DNA from: Mastigamoeba balamuthi
Taxonomy: Eukaryota; Evosea; Mastigamoebida; Mastigamoebidae
Direction: 5' to 3'
DNA length: 64,000 nt
Assembly (NCBI GenBank): GCA_902651635.1
Contig: CACRSC010000049.1
Location: forward strand, 31,085 to 95,084
The notes under the pieces: model-generated
Told to the model about the DNA's origin: nothing
Databases searched by the model: none
Seen by the model: the letters and a program-made list of their open reading frames with translations, nothing else
In this document: piece after piece, positions 53,012-63,500 of the stretch
Numbering within the stretch: position 1 is the first letter of the stretch
Layout: each line of letters starts with the position of its first letter
Translations under genes and position numbers: made by a program

Positions 53012-53687
53012 ATGGTGCGTGCTGACCGCGGCTCTCTTGTGGACGGGGACCTCTCGGCGGTTCCCGAGGAGAAGTCGTGTGGCTTCGTCATCTACCAGCG
53101 CACAGCCAACGGCCTTGTCTTTTTGCTCCTCAAGCACCGCGGCGTGAGTGCTGCCGCCTTTGCCCTTCAGTTGCTTTTCTTTTTCTCAAATCAGACTCAA
53201 ATCAAGCAAATCGAATCTCGAATCTCGTGCAGGGTCACTGGGACAGCTGCAAGGGCCACATCCACAAAAAGGAGACCGAGCTAGAGACGGCGTTTCGCGA
53301 GCTGCGCGAGGAGACAGGGCTCAAGAAGCACGCCCTCGAGATCGTCCCCAACGTCAGGATCGCGATCCGCTACCGCACGCCCCGCCGCCACAGCCTCAAG
53401 GTCCGGGTGTCGCTAAATCTGGAATTGACCTCGGCGCTGATACGATCGCAATAATATCTCTACTTTAACGATTTTAACGATTAATATCTCTACAGGAGGT
53501 CGTTTTCTTCGCTGCTCGGATGCTGGAACCCTCGGCCCAGCTGGCGCTGCAGGCGAGCGAGATCCTCGAGGCGCGCTGGCTGGGGCTGGCGGACCTCGAC
53601 GACCCCAGCCTGACCGTCTACGGCGAGACCTTCGATGTCCTCCACCAAGTGAGCGCGCTCCTCAGCAAGCAGCAGCAGCAGCAGTAA
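53012..53687 (+). CDS. Nudix hydrolase, NUDT2 (Ap4A hydrolase)-like
   Basis: Three exons. The start MVRADRGSLVDGDLSAVPEE leads to KSCGFVIYQRTANGLVFLLL, the first strands of the Nudix fold. After an intron of about 85 bp comes GHWDSCKGHIHKKETELETA, FRELREETGL, a perfect Nudix box (G-x5-E-x7-RE-L-x-EE-x-G-L) that binds the catalytic metal. The third exon (EVVFFAARMLEPSAQLALQA, SEILEARWLGLADL) completes the fold and ends in five Gln codons. W and K before the box (GHWDSCKGH) recall the WxxPKGH of diadenosine tetraphosphate hydrolases, so removal of Ap4A or similar nucleotides is the likely reaction; the Pro is missing. GATATTTCT lies 32 bp before the start. Cytosolic. Confidence 0.82.
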
Positions 53688-53871
53688 CACAGCAGCCCGC
53701 CTGCCCCCGCCTTGCACGACTGGCCTGATTGCTGTCTGCACTGTATGGCACCCGTGGCGTGGGGGCGCAATCACGCGCATGCCCTTGCGCGCCTGCTGAG
53801 AGAACAGGCCAGGCCGGAGACGGCACACCAAGCGAGCAGAGCGTCCGGCGTAAAGTGAGGGTGAGCACTGT

Positions 53872-54355
53872 TTAGGCAAACGAGACCTTGCGGCGGCGCT
53901 TGTGCTCCCTCTCCTCCTCGGCCTCCTGCAGCAGTAGGCAGAGGCGCTTTGAGTGCTGGGAAGCGAGGCGGAGGGGGGAAGCGGGGGGGTTCTGACCTTC
54001 TTGCGCTGCTTCTTGAGGTCCTTCTTCTGCTGCTTGATCTCCGACATGGCCTCCTCGATGTGGCGCTTCTTCGTCTCTCGCCTCCGCACCCTCTTCTCCT
54101 CGATCGCCACGGTCTTCTTCACCTTCTCCTCCTGTGGCGCCCCCCCGTGCGTTCAGGCCCGGGGGGGGTGCCGCGAAGGGGGGGATGGGGACGCACGGAG
54201 ATCTTGGAGACTTTGGTGGTGCGCTCGTCGAGCTTGTTGTTGATGCTGTCGATTATCGACAGCATGGCGCCCACCTCGGCGGGTCGCTTGGCGGGCTTAA
54301 CGGCCACGGACGGCGTGTGGGTCGGCGCCTTCTTCTTCTTGCCTGCCTTGACCAT
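53872..54355 (-). CDS. small Lys/Glu-rich coiled-coil protein, unknown
   Basis: Three exons joined in phase 0: MVKAGKKKKAPTHTPSVAVK ... LDERTTKVSKIS, then EEKVKKTVAIEEKRVRRRET, KKRHIEEAMSEIKQQKKDLK, KQRKK, then HSKRLCLLLQEAEEEREHKR, RRKVSFA. About 129 residues, very basic, with a continuous charged helix in the middle and end and basic clusters at both ends that could act as nuclear or nucleolar localisation signals. The pattern is like small ribosome-biogenesis or chromatin-associated proteins, but no family is recognisable. Divergent from the TKL kinase gene with only 97 bp between start codons, so a shared bidirectional promoter is likely. Confidence 0.65.
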
Positions 54356-54452
54356 CTGGTGCTCGGCGCTGCGCGCGTGGGGGGAGGCAATGAATGCAGG
54401 CAGGGGCGAGCAAATCTGCGGTTGCTGATGTAATCAGAGAATCTAACCTATA

Positions 54453-57400
54453 ATGGCGTTGAGCTTGAGGCGGCCAACGGTGACCGAGGTCGAACCCGCG
54501 TTTCCCCTGATCCCCGCGGGCGACTCGTCCAAGCGCCGCTCGGTGCTGCGCAGCACCCTGAAGCGCCTCAAGGCACACCACCACCACCGCCGCTTCGACC
54601 TCGTACAGTTAGGAATTACCCGCCGTCTCTATCCCCGCCCTTCGTCTCGTCTCGCTTCCCAACGTCACAACACACCCACCCCACCCCAGCACAGCGCTCA
54701 CCCTACAACGCCGCCGCGCAGCTGGGAGCAGGCGCAGCTGTACAACCCCAAGGGGCAGGAGGATGGCGACTGGATGCCGGTGCTGGCGGAGCTGCACGCG
54801 GTGGCGCCCGACTCCAAGACGGAGCAGCGCGTGCCGCTGGTCGCCGTGTGGCAGGCGCAGCCCACGTGCCTCGTGGCCGTCTTCACGTCCCCCTTCCGCG
54901 TCTCCTGCCTCGACAAGGGTCCTCTCTCTCTCTCTCTCTGCCTCTCTCTCACTGCCTGTCTCTCTCTGTCGCAAGGGTCCTCTCTCTGTCTCTGTCTCTC
55001 TCACACTCTCTGTCACTCTCTCTCTCTGTCTCTGTCTCTGTCTCTCTCCACCCTCGCACTGACGCCCCCAGCCCAGACGTGCGGCTGTTCAAGGACGCCG
55101 ACGTGGAGCGAGGGAACCCGGGGCTCTGCTTCATCCTGAGGTGCCAGAACGCTGACTGCGCCGTCAGGCTGTCCTCCAAGGTCCAGGGCCTGCAGCAGCC
55201 CAGGGACGCCGCAGCCCCAGCCCCGGCGGCAGCGCAGGCCCCGGCGCCCGCTGCCCCGGCCCCCGCACAGCCGCCCGCGGCGCCCGTCTCTCCGAGGTCG
55301 CCGCGGTCGCCCAAGTGTACGCACACGCCGTCGACGTCGTCGTCGTCGTCGATGTCGGCGTCGATGCCGAGCCTGCCCGTGCGGGTGAGGCGCGGCAGCG
55401 GGCCGATCACGGTGCGCGTCGTCGACGAGTCGGACAGGCGCTGGGACGTGGCGATGCCCGACAAGGCTACGGTCGCGTGGCTGCTCGAGGAGGTCGTCCA
55501 CAAGCGCCTGCGCGGCGTGCCCACCATGTACGCGCTCGCCTTCTCGCAGCCGCGCCACCGCACCGTCTGCACGGCCAGCTGGCTCGTCGAGGACAAGGGA
55601 GTGCGCTCTCCCTCCCCTCCCCCACCCGCTCCTCCCTGGGCTCACGGGCTCCCGCGCGCGCAGGTCGCTGCGCTCAGCACGTTTGGAGGGGAGACGCTCT
55701 ACCTCATAAAGAAGAAGGGCGTCAAGTTCGACGACGCGTTCTCGGACTGGGTCAGCGGCTTCGACACCAGGGCCAGCGCCCTCACCGTGCTCAGGCAGTG
55801 CGTGCCCTGCCTGCAGCGGCGTAGGCGCCGCCCCCCTCGGCTCAAGCGCCCGTTTGCAGCTGGGCGTCGTTCTCGGTGCGGCGCAGGGAGCAGATGCTGC
55901 CCATACTGGAGGACACGGTGTCGCTGCTCGTGGAGGAGCACGTGCAGAGGCTCTACGACATTGCGCAGCGCCAGTCGCTGCTGCCGTGCGTCAAGCTGCG
56001 GCCGTTCCGCCTGCACGAGGTGGGCGACGCCGTGGAGATCAACTGGCCCGACGTGGTCACGCGCGAGGTCGAGGTCATCAACAGCGAGCAGCAGAGCGAC
56101 GTCCTGGCCTACATCGTCTGCCCGCACATCGAGGGCTTCCGCGTCAGCTGCATGAACCCGCTCCTCTTCGTCCCAGCGGTGCGCAGCGTAGGCCGCCAGG
56201 GCGCAGGCATTTCCCCAGACGTCATTGATTTGCTTTCTAGAAATCGAGCGCCAAGTTCACCCTCAACTTCGGCGCTGCCCACCTCCCCGACGGCGGCATC
56301 GTCGCCGACAACCCCGAGTGCCACACGATCCGGGTCCAGTACCACGTCCTGACCAGAGGCGAAGCAGCGCCCCGCCCGCACCGCGTCGGCTCCCTAGGTT
56401 TGCGCCGCAGTTTCCGTTCCAGTTCAATTGTTCACTGGAAATCAAACTGCGATCCCCCTGCCAGATTACATGGAGCGCCCACTGACGCCGCTGTTCCTGC
56501 GATTCAAGCTCAAGGCCAAGTTCACCGCCCGCGTGGGGGCTCCGGGAGTGCCCCTGAGGGTCCGCGAGCTCACTCCGGACCAGCTGCGGGCGCGCGTCAA
56601 CGTGCTGCGCGTCATCGGCCGCGGTGGCTGCGGCACCGTGTCGCTCGTGAAACTCGACGACCAGGTGATGGCCATGAAGACCTTCACGCTGCCGCCAAAG
56701 GACGACGCCCTCCTCGCCGCGACCAGGCACGACCTGATCGAGGACTTCAAGGCCGAGCTCGCTGTCGTAGAGTGCGCACTACGAGCCTTTTGTTGGCGTC
56801 CTGATTTGGTTTTGATGATTTCGAATTCAATTGATTATTTGGCGCGCAGTGACCACCCGAATATCATACCGCTGCACCACTTCACGGTCGACCTGGAGCG
56901 CGACCAGCTCCACATCATGATGCCGTACCTCGAGCTGGGCGACCTCTCGCACCTGGCGCTGGACCAGTCGCAGCCATTCCCGTGGCCCCTGCGCCTCAAG
57001 GTCCTCGCGCGCTGGCCCAGCCCTCCCCATATCTCCCCCGCCCCCCCCTCACGCAGCCGGGGGGGTATGCGCACGCAGATCGCCCTGGACGTCGCGAGCG
57101 CGCTGGCCCACCTGCACAGGCGCGCGATCTGCCACAGGGACCTGAAGCCCGAGAACGTCCTGGTGGCCTCGACGACGCTCGACCCCGACTGGCAGTCGAC
57201 GGCCGGCAAGCCTGAGCACGCCAACGCGCTGCTCTCGGACTTTGGCTGCGTCAGCGAGATCGCCAAGGCCGAGATGCGCAACGCCTGGGTCGGCACGTCG
57301 CCGTACAAGGCGCCCGAGGCCATCCCCGTGCCGGGCCAGAAGCAGCTCGAGCGCAGCTACGCGCCGCCCTGCGACGTCTACGCGTTCGGCATCATGCTCT

Positions 57401-58834
57401 ACGTCATCGCCGCGCGGACGCCGCCGTACGAGGCCGCCGGCAGGCTGCACCCCAGCAAGCTGGAGCAGCTCGTCCAGGAGGGCTTCCGCCCCTCGCTCGA
57501 GGCGCTGCCGCCCGACGCGCCCGCGTGGATCCCCGAGCTGCTGCAGAACTGCTGGAAGTCGGACCCCGACAAGCGCCCCAAGATGGACGCCGTCGTCGAG
57601 GAGATCCACGCGGGGCTCTGCGCGCTGCTCGAGGTCAGCGCCGCCGCCGCCGGGGTGGCCGCCCCGAGCCCCGCCGGGCCGGGCTCGCTGCTGTCGTCGG
57701 GCGGCGTCTGCAGCCCCGTGCGCCCGGCGTCGCCGATGCAGCAGGTCGTCCCGCTGCGCGTGGCGTGCAGCTGCCACGAGCGCGTGCTGCAGGTCCAGTT
57801 CGGCACGGCGCTGGCCGCGCTGCTCGAGACGGCCTGCGCCAAGGTCTTCGGCGCGGGCGACGCCGCCGCGATGCGCCTCTGCAACGCGAGCTCGCTGGCC
57901 GTCATCGCCTCGGACGAGGAGCTCGCCGAGCTGATGCGCGCCGAGACGGTGCGCTCGGCCGCCGAGGACACGCCCGCGCTGCTGCTCTGCCCCAAGCGCG
58001 ACGTCGCCGAGGTCCTCCTGCGGCCGTACCGCTTCGGCGTGCCGCTGGCCAAGGACGACCCCGCGGCGCCCGCCGGGGGCAAGGTGCTGCTCGCCGAGGT
58101 GCACCGCGCGGCCACGTGCGCCGAGCTCTGCCACCTGGCCCAGCACACCGACGCCGTCCGCGAGGCGCTGGCCGCCCGAGGCGTCGCCGCCCCCTTCGCC
58201 GTCGTCTCGGCCTCTGGCGCCGTCCACCCCGACGAGTGGCAGCCGCTCCGCTTCTGTGCGCGGCGCCTCTCCCCCCCCTGTGTTCTCTCCCGGCCCTCGC
58301 TGACGGCTCTCTCTCGGCGCAGCCGCGGAGAACAGGGAGACGGTGCTGATCGCCTCGCAGAAGGAGGCGGTGGAGTCGATGAGCACGTCGGGCACGTTCG
58401 AGGTGAACCTGCGCAGGTCCGCCAAGGAGGCGCACGTGCCGGTGCCGGCGCCGCCGCCCGGGACTGCGGTCACCGTCGAGGACGTGCTGCGCTGCGCCGG
58501 GGCGCCGGGGCACCTCGTCGTCCTCCCCAATGGCATCTCCGCCGAGGTCACGCGGCGCCTGCGCCCGCGAGACGGGCCCCTGCTGCTCGTGCCCGCGAGC
58601 TCCGCGGACCTGGTGGGCGTCAGCGTCAAGTACGGCGGCGCGACGTGGAACGTCTGGGCGCTGGGCGACGTCCGCGTGGGCGACGTCACGCAGGCGGCGC
58701 GCGCTGCGCTCGGAGCGAGCGTAAGGGCCGCGGCGTTTGACAAGGACGGGCCCGTCGACGACGAGGCCACCCTTGCCAGCGTCGCGGACCGCGAGTGGAG
58801 GCTCGCCGTGCCCCCGGAAACTGTTATGGTCTGA
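54453..58834 (+). CDS. TKL-type protein kinase with ubiquitin-like N-terminal domain and tandem beta-grasp-like C-terminal domains
   Basis: One gene of about 9 exons; the parts before and after 56470 join in phase as GSL|DYMERPLTPLFLRFK. N-terminal 170 residues unrecognised (VPLVAVWQAQPTCLVAVFTS), then a Pro/Ala/Ser linker and a Ubl/RA-like stretch (PITVRVVDESDRRWDVAMPD, KATVAWLLEEVVHKRLRG, LYLIKKK). The kinase domain is complete: IGRGGCGTV, MAMK, HPNIIPL, HRDLKPENVL, DFGCVSE, GTSPYKAPE, CDVYAFGIMLY, KRPKMDAVVEEI. After it come about four repeats with beta-grasp-like periodicity: VPLRVACSCHERVLQVQFGT; VLLAEVHRAATCAELCHLAQ; GTFEVNLRRSAKEAHVPVPA; VGVSVKYGGATWNVWALGDV. TKL kinases are abundant in amoebae and signal downstream of varied receptors; this domain plan is not one I know. 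All catalytic residues are present, so it should be active. Introns carry CTCTCTGT-type repeats (54919-55065). Confidence 0.75.
54919..55065. repeat. CTCTCTCTGTCTCTGT-type simple repeat in a kinase intron
   Basis: About 145 bp built of CTCTCT, CTGTCT and CTCACT units within an intron of the TKL kinase gene, again pyrimidine-rich on the transcribed strand. Confidence 0.85.
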
Positions 58835-59267
58835 TCCGGACCTGCGCTCTCGCCGCAACAGCATTCGCAGTATACGCAACAGCCGTGACCCCCCACCCAT
58901 GTCGCTCCTTCAATTGAGGATGTGAATACGAAGGCGGGCTTTTCGCACACGAGTGCTTTTTCTGGTGCTCTGAAATGGCCTGTGCATGGTGCACTCCCCA
59001 CCCCGGGGAGGCGCTGTCGTGTGCAGGTGGGGGCGAGAGCGCCGCGGCGGACAGCCTGCGCCCACGCGTGAGGTCGCGCGGATGCGGGCGTGTGAATTTT
59101 CTCGTTTGTGCACGTCACAGTCGCGTTGGCCCACACATGACGTGAAATAACGGCAACGTGAAGTCTATCGATAAAAATAGTCTCTACAATTGTTCCCGTC
59201 CGTGTGCAGAAAGGGTGAAATGGGAGTGGGTGGGAGCTCTGGCTCTCACGGGCCCGCGGCCCCCGGC
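58835..59267. other. intergenic between convergent genes, no gene seen
   Basis: About 430 bp between the 3' ends of the TKL kinase and the bZIP gene. GATAAAAATAGT near 59170 is A+T-rich; otherwise unremarkable. Confidence 0.5.
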
Positions 59268-60067
59268 CTAGCAGCAGCACGGGCACTCCATCCCCGGCGG
59301 GCACTCGAGCTTCTCGCAGATGGTAGCGAGGTGCTTCCTGCACTCCGAGCACTTGCAGCACGAGGGCACGTGCACGTTGTTGCTGGGCGGGTGCTGCCCG
59401 CCGTCGGCCTCTGCCCGCTTGCTGCAGTGCCCCCTGTCCCTGCACGGGCACGCGGCTGCGAACCCCGAGATGGTCTGCAGGTTGCGCGCCATCATCGCCG
59501 TCGGCATCTGCATGATGTACTTGAGCAGGCACGACAGCAGCGGCGACCCGCTCACCAGCTTCTTCTCCTCCTCGAGCTGCTCCCTGTGTGCAGACGCGCC
59601 GTGCCGATGATCAGGCGAAGGGGACTCAGAGGAGGAAGGGGGATGAGGGGCAGTTGTGCAGTCGCTCACATTAGGACGCGTTGCTCGGCCTCGAGACGCA
59701 CGAGTAGGAATGCGTAGTCTGTGGACTGCTTCTCGGCGAGCTCGATGTGCTCGTTGAGCTCGGCGACGCGGTCCTTGCGGCGCTGGCGCGAGGCCACGGC
59801 CGACTTCCTGTTCCTCTCCATGCGCTTGCGGCGCCGCTCCTCGCTGCTGTCCGCGCTCTTGCCGTCGGCGATGACGATGACCTCGGACGGAGTCGCCGCC
59901 TGCGTCTGCCCGGGCATCGAGAGCTCGTCCACGCGGCCTGCAGGGGCGCCGGGTGCGGGTCAGCGGCCCGTGGAGAGGGTGCGGAGACAAGGGAGGGCGG
60001 GCTCACGGGCAGCGGCGAGGGCGTCCTCGAAGAAGGCGGTCTCTATTTGATCGATCTGGGCGGCCAT
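59268..60067 (-). CDS. bZIP transcription factor with a cysteine-rich C-terminus
   Basis: Three exons. Exon 1 starts MAAQIDQIETAFFEDALAAA. Exon 2 carries a canonical bZIP: basic region ERRRKRMERNRKSAVASRQR, RKDRVAEL (N-x7-R signature NRKSAVASR), then a short zipper (LNEHIELAEKQSTDYAFLLV, RLEAEQRVL). Exon 3 continues the helix (EQLEEEKKLVSGSPLLSCLL) and then holds about 16 cysteines in pairs (CPCRDRGHCSK, PSCCKCSECRKH, CPPGMECPCCC), a metal-binding or redox-sensitive tail. DNA binding as a dimer is expected from the family. The Cys tail may sense metal or oxidants, as in several fungal bZIPs, but that is inference. Upstream on the opposite strand is the GBF1-like gene, 477 bp between starts. 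Confidence 0.82.
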
Positions 60068-60544
60068 TGCTGGGAAGGAATGCTCGTGTGGTAGAGAGAG
60101 AGAGAGAGCGAGAAGATTTGTGTGGAAGTGAGGGTGAATCAGAGGCTCTGAGTCACCAGTAGTTAGCCAGTAGTAGAAATGACAGCCCGTAATTCGCTGT
60201 ACCTTCCTTATTAGGCAAAATCCATGACTATCGGCACCCCACCCATTGCATCACCGAATAAGATCCGGTCCGGTTTGGTCCGCCACCAACCCCCGTGCAC
60301 TTCCAACCACTGGTCTGGAAATAACATGCTCCATCAAAAAAACGGCATTCCCAGCAGATGGTGGGCAAATGCCACCTCACGCATCCACACCTCAGACCCT
60401 CCACGAGCAGAAAGATACCCGGATCGGACCGACCGCGCGAATCAGATAAATCTGTCCCATGGATCGGATCGTGATATTTATCCCCCCGCGCAATCTACGT
60501 GGGCCGAACCCAACACACACGCGGACAAGAACAGCTCAGCGATC
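60068..60544. other. intergenic region between divergent bZIP and ARF-GEF genes
   Basis: A 477-bp divergent promoter region of balanced composition. It contains a GA run (60094-60107) and GATATTTA about 72 bp before the ARF-GEF start. No gene seen. Confidence 0.5.
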
Positions 60545-63500
60545 ATGAGCGCGCCGGACCCTCGCGCCGCCGCGCCCCCCGCTGCTGTCGCGACGACGGC
60601 GGTGCCGTGCGGCGTGGACCCCGTGCACGTCGTCACGGGCGAGGCGCACCTCGTGCTCGCCGCCATGCGCCTCAACAAGCGCTGGGCCGCGGACGTCCTC
60701 GCCCCGGACCCCAGCGCCGCGCTCGCCCCCGAGACCCAGCTGCTCTCCGCCTTCTTCACCCTCCTCGAGACCCTCAGCGACACCGTCGGTTCGCCCCTCC
60801 TCTCCCCGCGGCGTCCTCCCTCGAGTCGAGAGAACCGCCGTTATCCGACGAGACACGTCGCCACAACGTCGGGAAAATCGTTTGGATATCGCTGCGATCC
60901 GCGTGGAATCGGCGGGGCTTGCGCGGGCACGCGGGCGTGGGGGCGCCGGGTTTCAAAGTTGCCACGTGGGGTTGTCAGAAAAACCGGGATGGGGGACTGG
61001 TCAATAATCGGCGGAGCCTCACGCGCGCACGTGCGGCGCAACAGCGTCGGCGGGGGGCATGGCGAACGTGGACCCGATGGCGTACCTCAGGCCCTTCCTC
61101 GACGTGATACAGGCCGAGAGCACCAGCGGGCCCATCACGGGCGTCGCGCTGTCGGCCGTCCACAAGATCCTCCTCCACGTCCTCAGCCCCGCGAGCCCCG
61201 GCCTCCCCTCGTGCGCTGCGCCCTCCTCTCCCGCGGGGCTCACCGGCGAGCCGCCTCAGGGCCATGAGGGAGATCGCGAGGGCGCTGGCCAACTGCAGGT
61301 TCGAGGCGACGGACCCCGAGGCGGACCAGTCGACGCTGGCGCGGCTGCTGCACGTGCTGGTGGCGTGCGTGCAGGTGCCGCCGGGCACGCTGATGCCCGA
61401 CGACGCGCTGTGCGACCTCTACGACACGGTGTTCCGCCTCGCGGTTCCCCAGCGCTCGCGCAGCGTCTCGTCGCTGCTGCGCTCGCTCGCCGAGCAGTCG
61501 ATCGTCGAGTTCGCCCGCGCCGTCTTCCGCCACTTTGGCGCCTTGCGGACCGTCGCCGACTCGACCGCTGCCACGGCGTCGGCGCCGTACGGCCAGGCGG
61601 CCCTCTTGCGCATCCTCAAGTCCGCTGCCTGCGCGCTGCACCCCAACGCCTCGCAGTCTGCCCAGATCGTCCCCGCGTCGCCGCTGCCGATACACCAGTC
61701 TGCCTCGGCCCCCGTCAGCGCCGCCTCCTCCCCGCAGCCCCGCGCTCTCGTCGTCGCAGTCCCCCTGCCGCCCCAGCAGCAGCAGCAGCAGNTCCGCGCC
61801 GCCCGCGCCCACGGCGGCGCAGCAGCAGCAGCAGCAGCAGCAGCCGAGCACTCCGGGAGGCACGGCTGCCCCCCCGCCCGCAGTCGCGTCGGCGACGCCG
61901 CAGCCGGCGATGGCGCAGCCGCAGGGGCAGATCGCGCCCGGGCTGCCGCCGGCCCCCGCGAACCCCAAGACCAAGGCCGAGGCGCAGTACGTGGCGCTCA
62001 ACGTCGTCAACGCGGTCGTGGAGGTGTGCGGGGCGGCGATGCCGGCGTCCCCCGAGTTCGCCGCGCTGATATCGACGGACCTCTGCTGCGCGCTGCTGCA
62101 GCTGCTGCAGACGCCGCACACGTCGATACTCGCGGTGGCGCTGCGCGCGCTGCTGAACCTCTTCGCGACGTGCAGGCCGCTGCTGAAGCTGCACGTCGAG
62201 GCGTTCGTCGTGGCCGCGTCGAAGCTCGTGCTGAGCGCCGACGCGCAGCAGCCGCGCAACGTCGAGCTGCTGCTGCAGACGCTCTGCGAGCTCTGCCACG
62301 ACACGCACTTTGCCGTCGAGCTCTACGCCAACTACGACTGCGACCTCTACTGCACCAACGCGCTCAAGGTGCTCAGCGAGGCGCTCTACAAGGCGGCGTT
62401 CCCGCGGGGCGGCGCGCTGGCCGACTCGCACGTGATCGCGCTCGACGGGCTGCTGGCGCTGCTGGCGTCGCTGTGGCGCTGCGTCGCGAGGGCCGACGCG
62501 ACGCCGTCGCCCGCGTCGCCCGCACAGTCGTCCGAGCCCAAGCGGCTGCGGCTGGCCAAGCAGAACAAGACGACGCTGGCGCAGTGCGTCGAGAAGTTCA
62601 ACGCGTCTCCCAAGGAGGGCCTCAAGCTGCTCCAGCAGTGCAGGCTGCTGCCCGACCCGCTCGACCCCTCGAGCGTCGCCGCCTTCCTCAAGAACGCCCC
62701 CGGCCTCAACAAGCAAGGCACGGGGGGAGGGCAGCCGCTCGGGCAGCACACAGCGCACCACTAACACCGGGGCGGCGCAGTCGTCGGGGACTACATATCG
62801 TCGCGGCACGAGTTCAACAACAACACGCTCAAGGAGTACATACGGCTGTTCAACCTGGTCGACCACAAGTTCATCGAGTCTTTCAGGGAGTTTATGCAGA
62901 GCTACAAGACGCCCGGCGACGCCAACCTGATCAGCCGCATACTCGAGGCGTACGGGCAGGAGTACGTGAACACGGCGCGCAACGGGGTCTACGAGAACGC
63001 CGACGCGTGCTACGTCAACAGCTACTCGGTCGTGCTGCTCAACGTCGACCTGCACAACTCCGAGGTCAAGGAGAAGATGACGCTCGAGCAGTACATCAAC
63101 AACAACAGGGGCATCAACAACGGCAAGGACTTCCCGAGGGAGTACCTCTCGGACATCTACTTTGGTGCGATATCCTCCTCCCTCTGCTGATATTTCTCGG
63201 AATCGGGGAGAGAACTTTGGTTTGCCTGCACTGAGTCATAATTCCCGGAAACATACGAACTGGCCACACAAACACAACTGACTCCGTTCCCTCCCCTCCG
63301 CCCAGACATCAAGAACACGCCGCTGACGATCCCCGAGGAGGTGCCCAGCGGCTCGATGACGCAGAAGGCCTGCGAGGACATGCTGCGGCGCGCGCCGCGC
63401 GTGGCCAGGTACGTGTCGGCGGCGCCGCTGTCGGGCAAGGGCGCGCTGGACCTCTACCGCGACGTCTTCGCGACGCTCTGGAACCCCCTGATCGCGGCTC

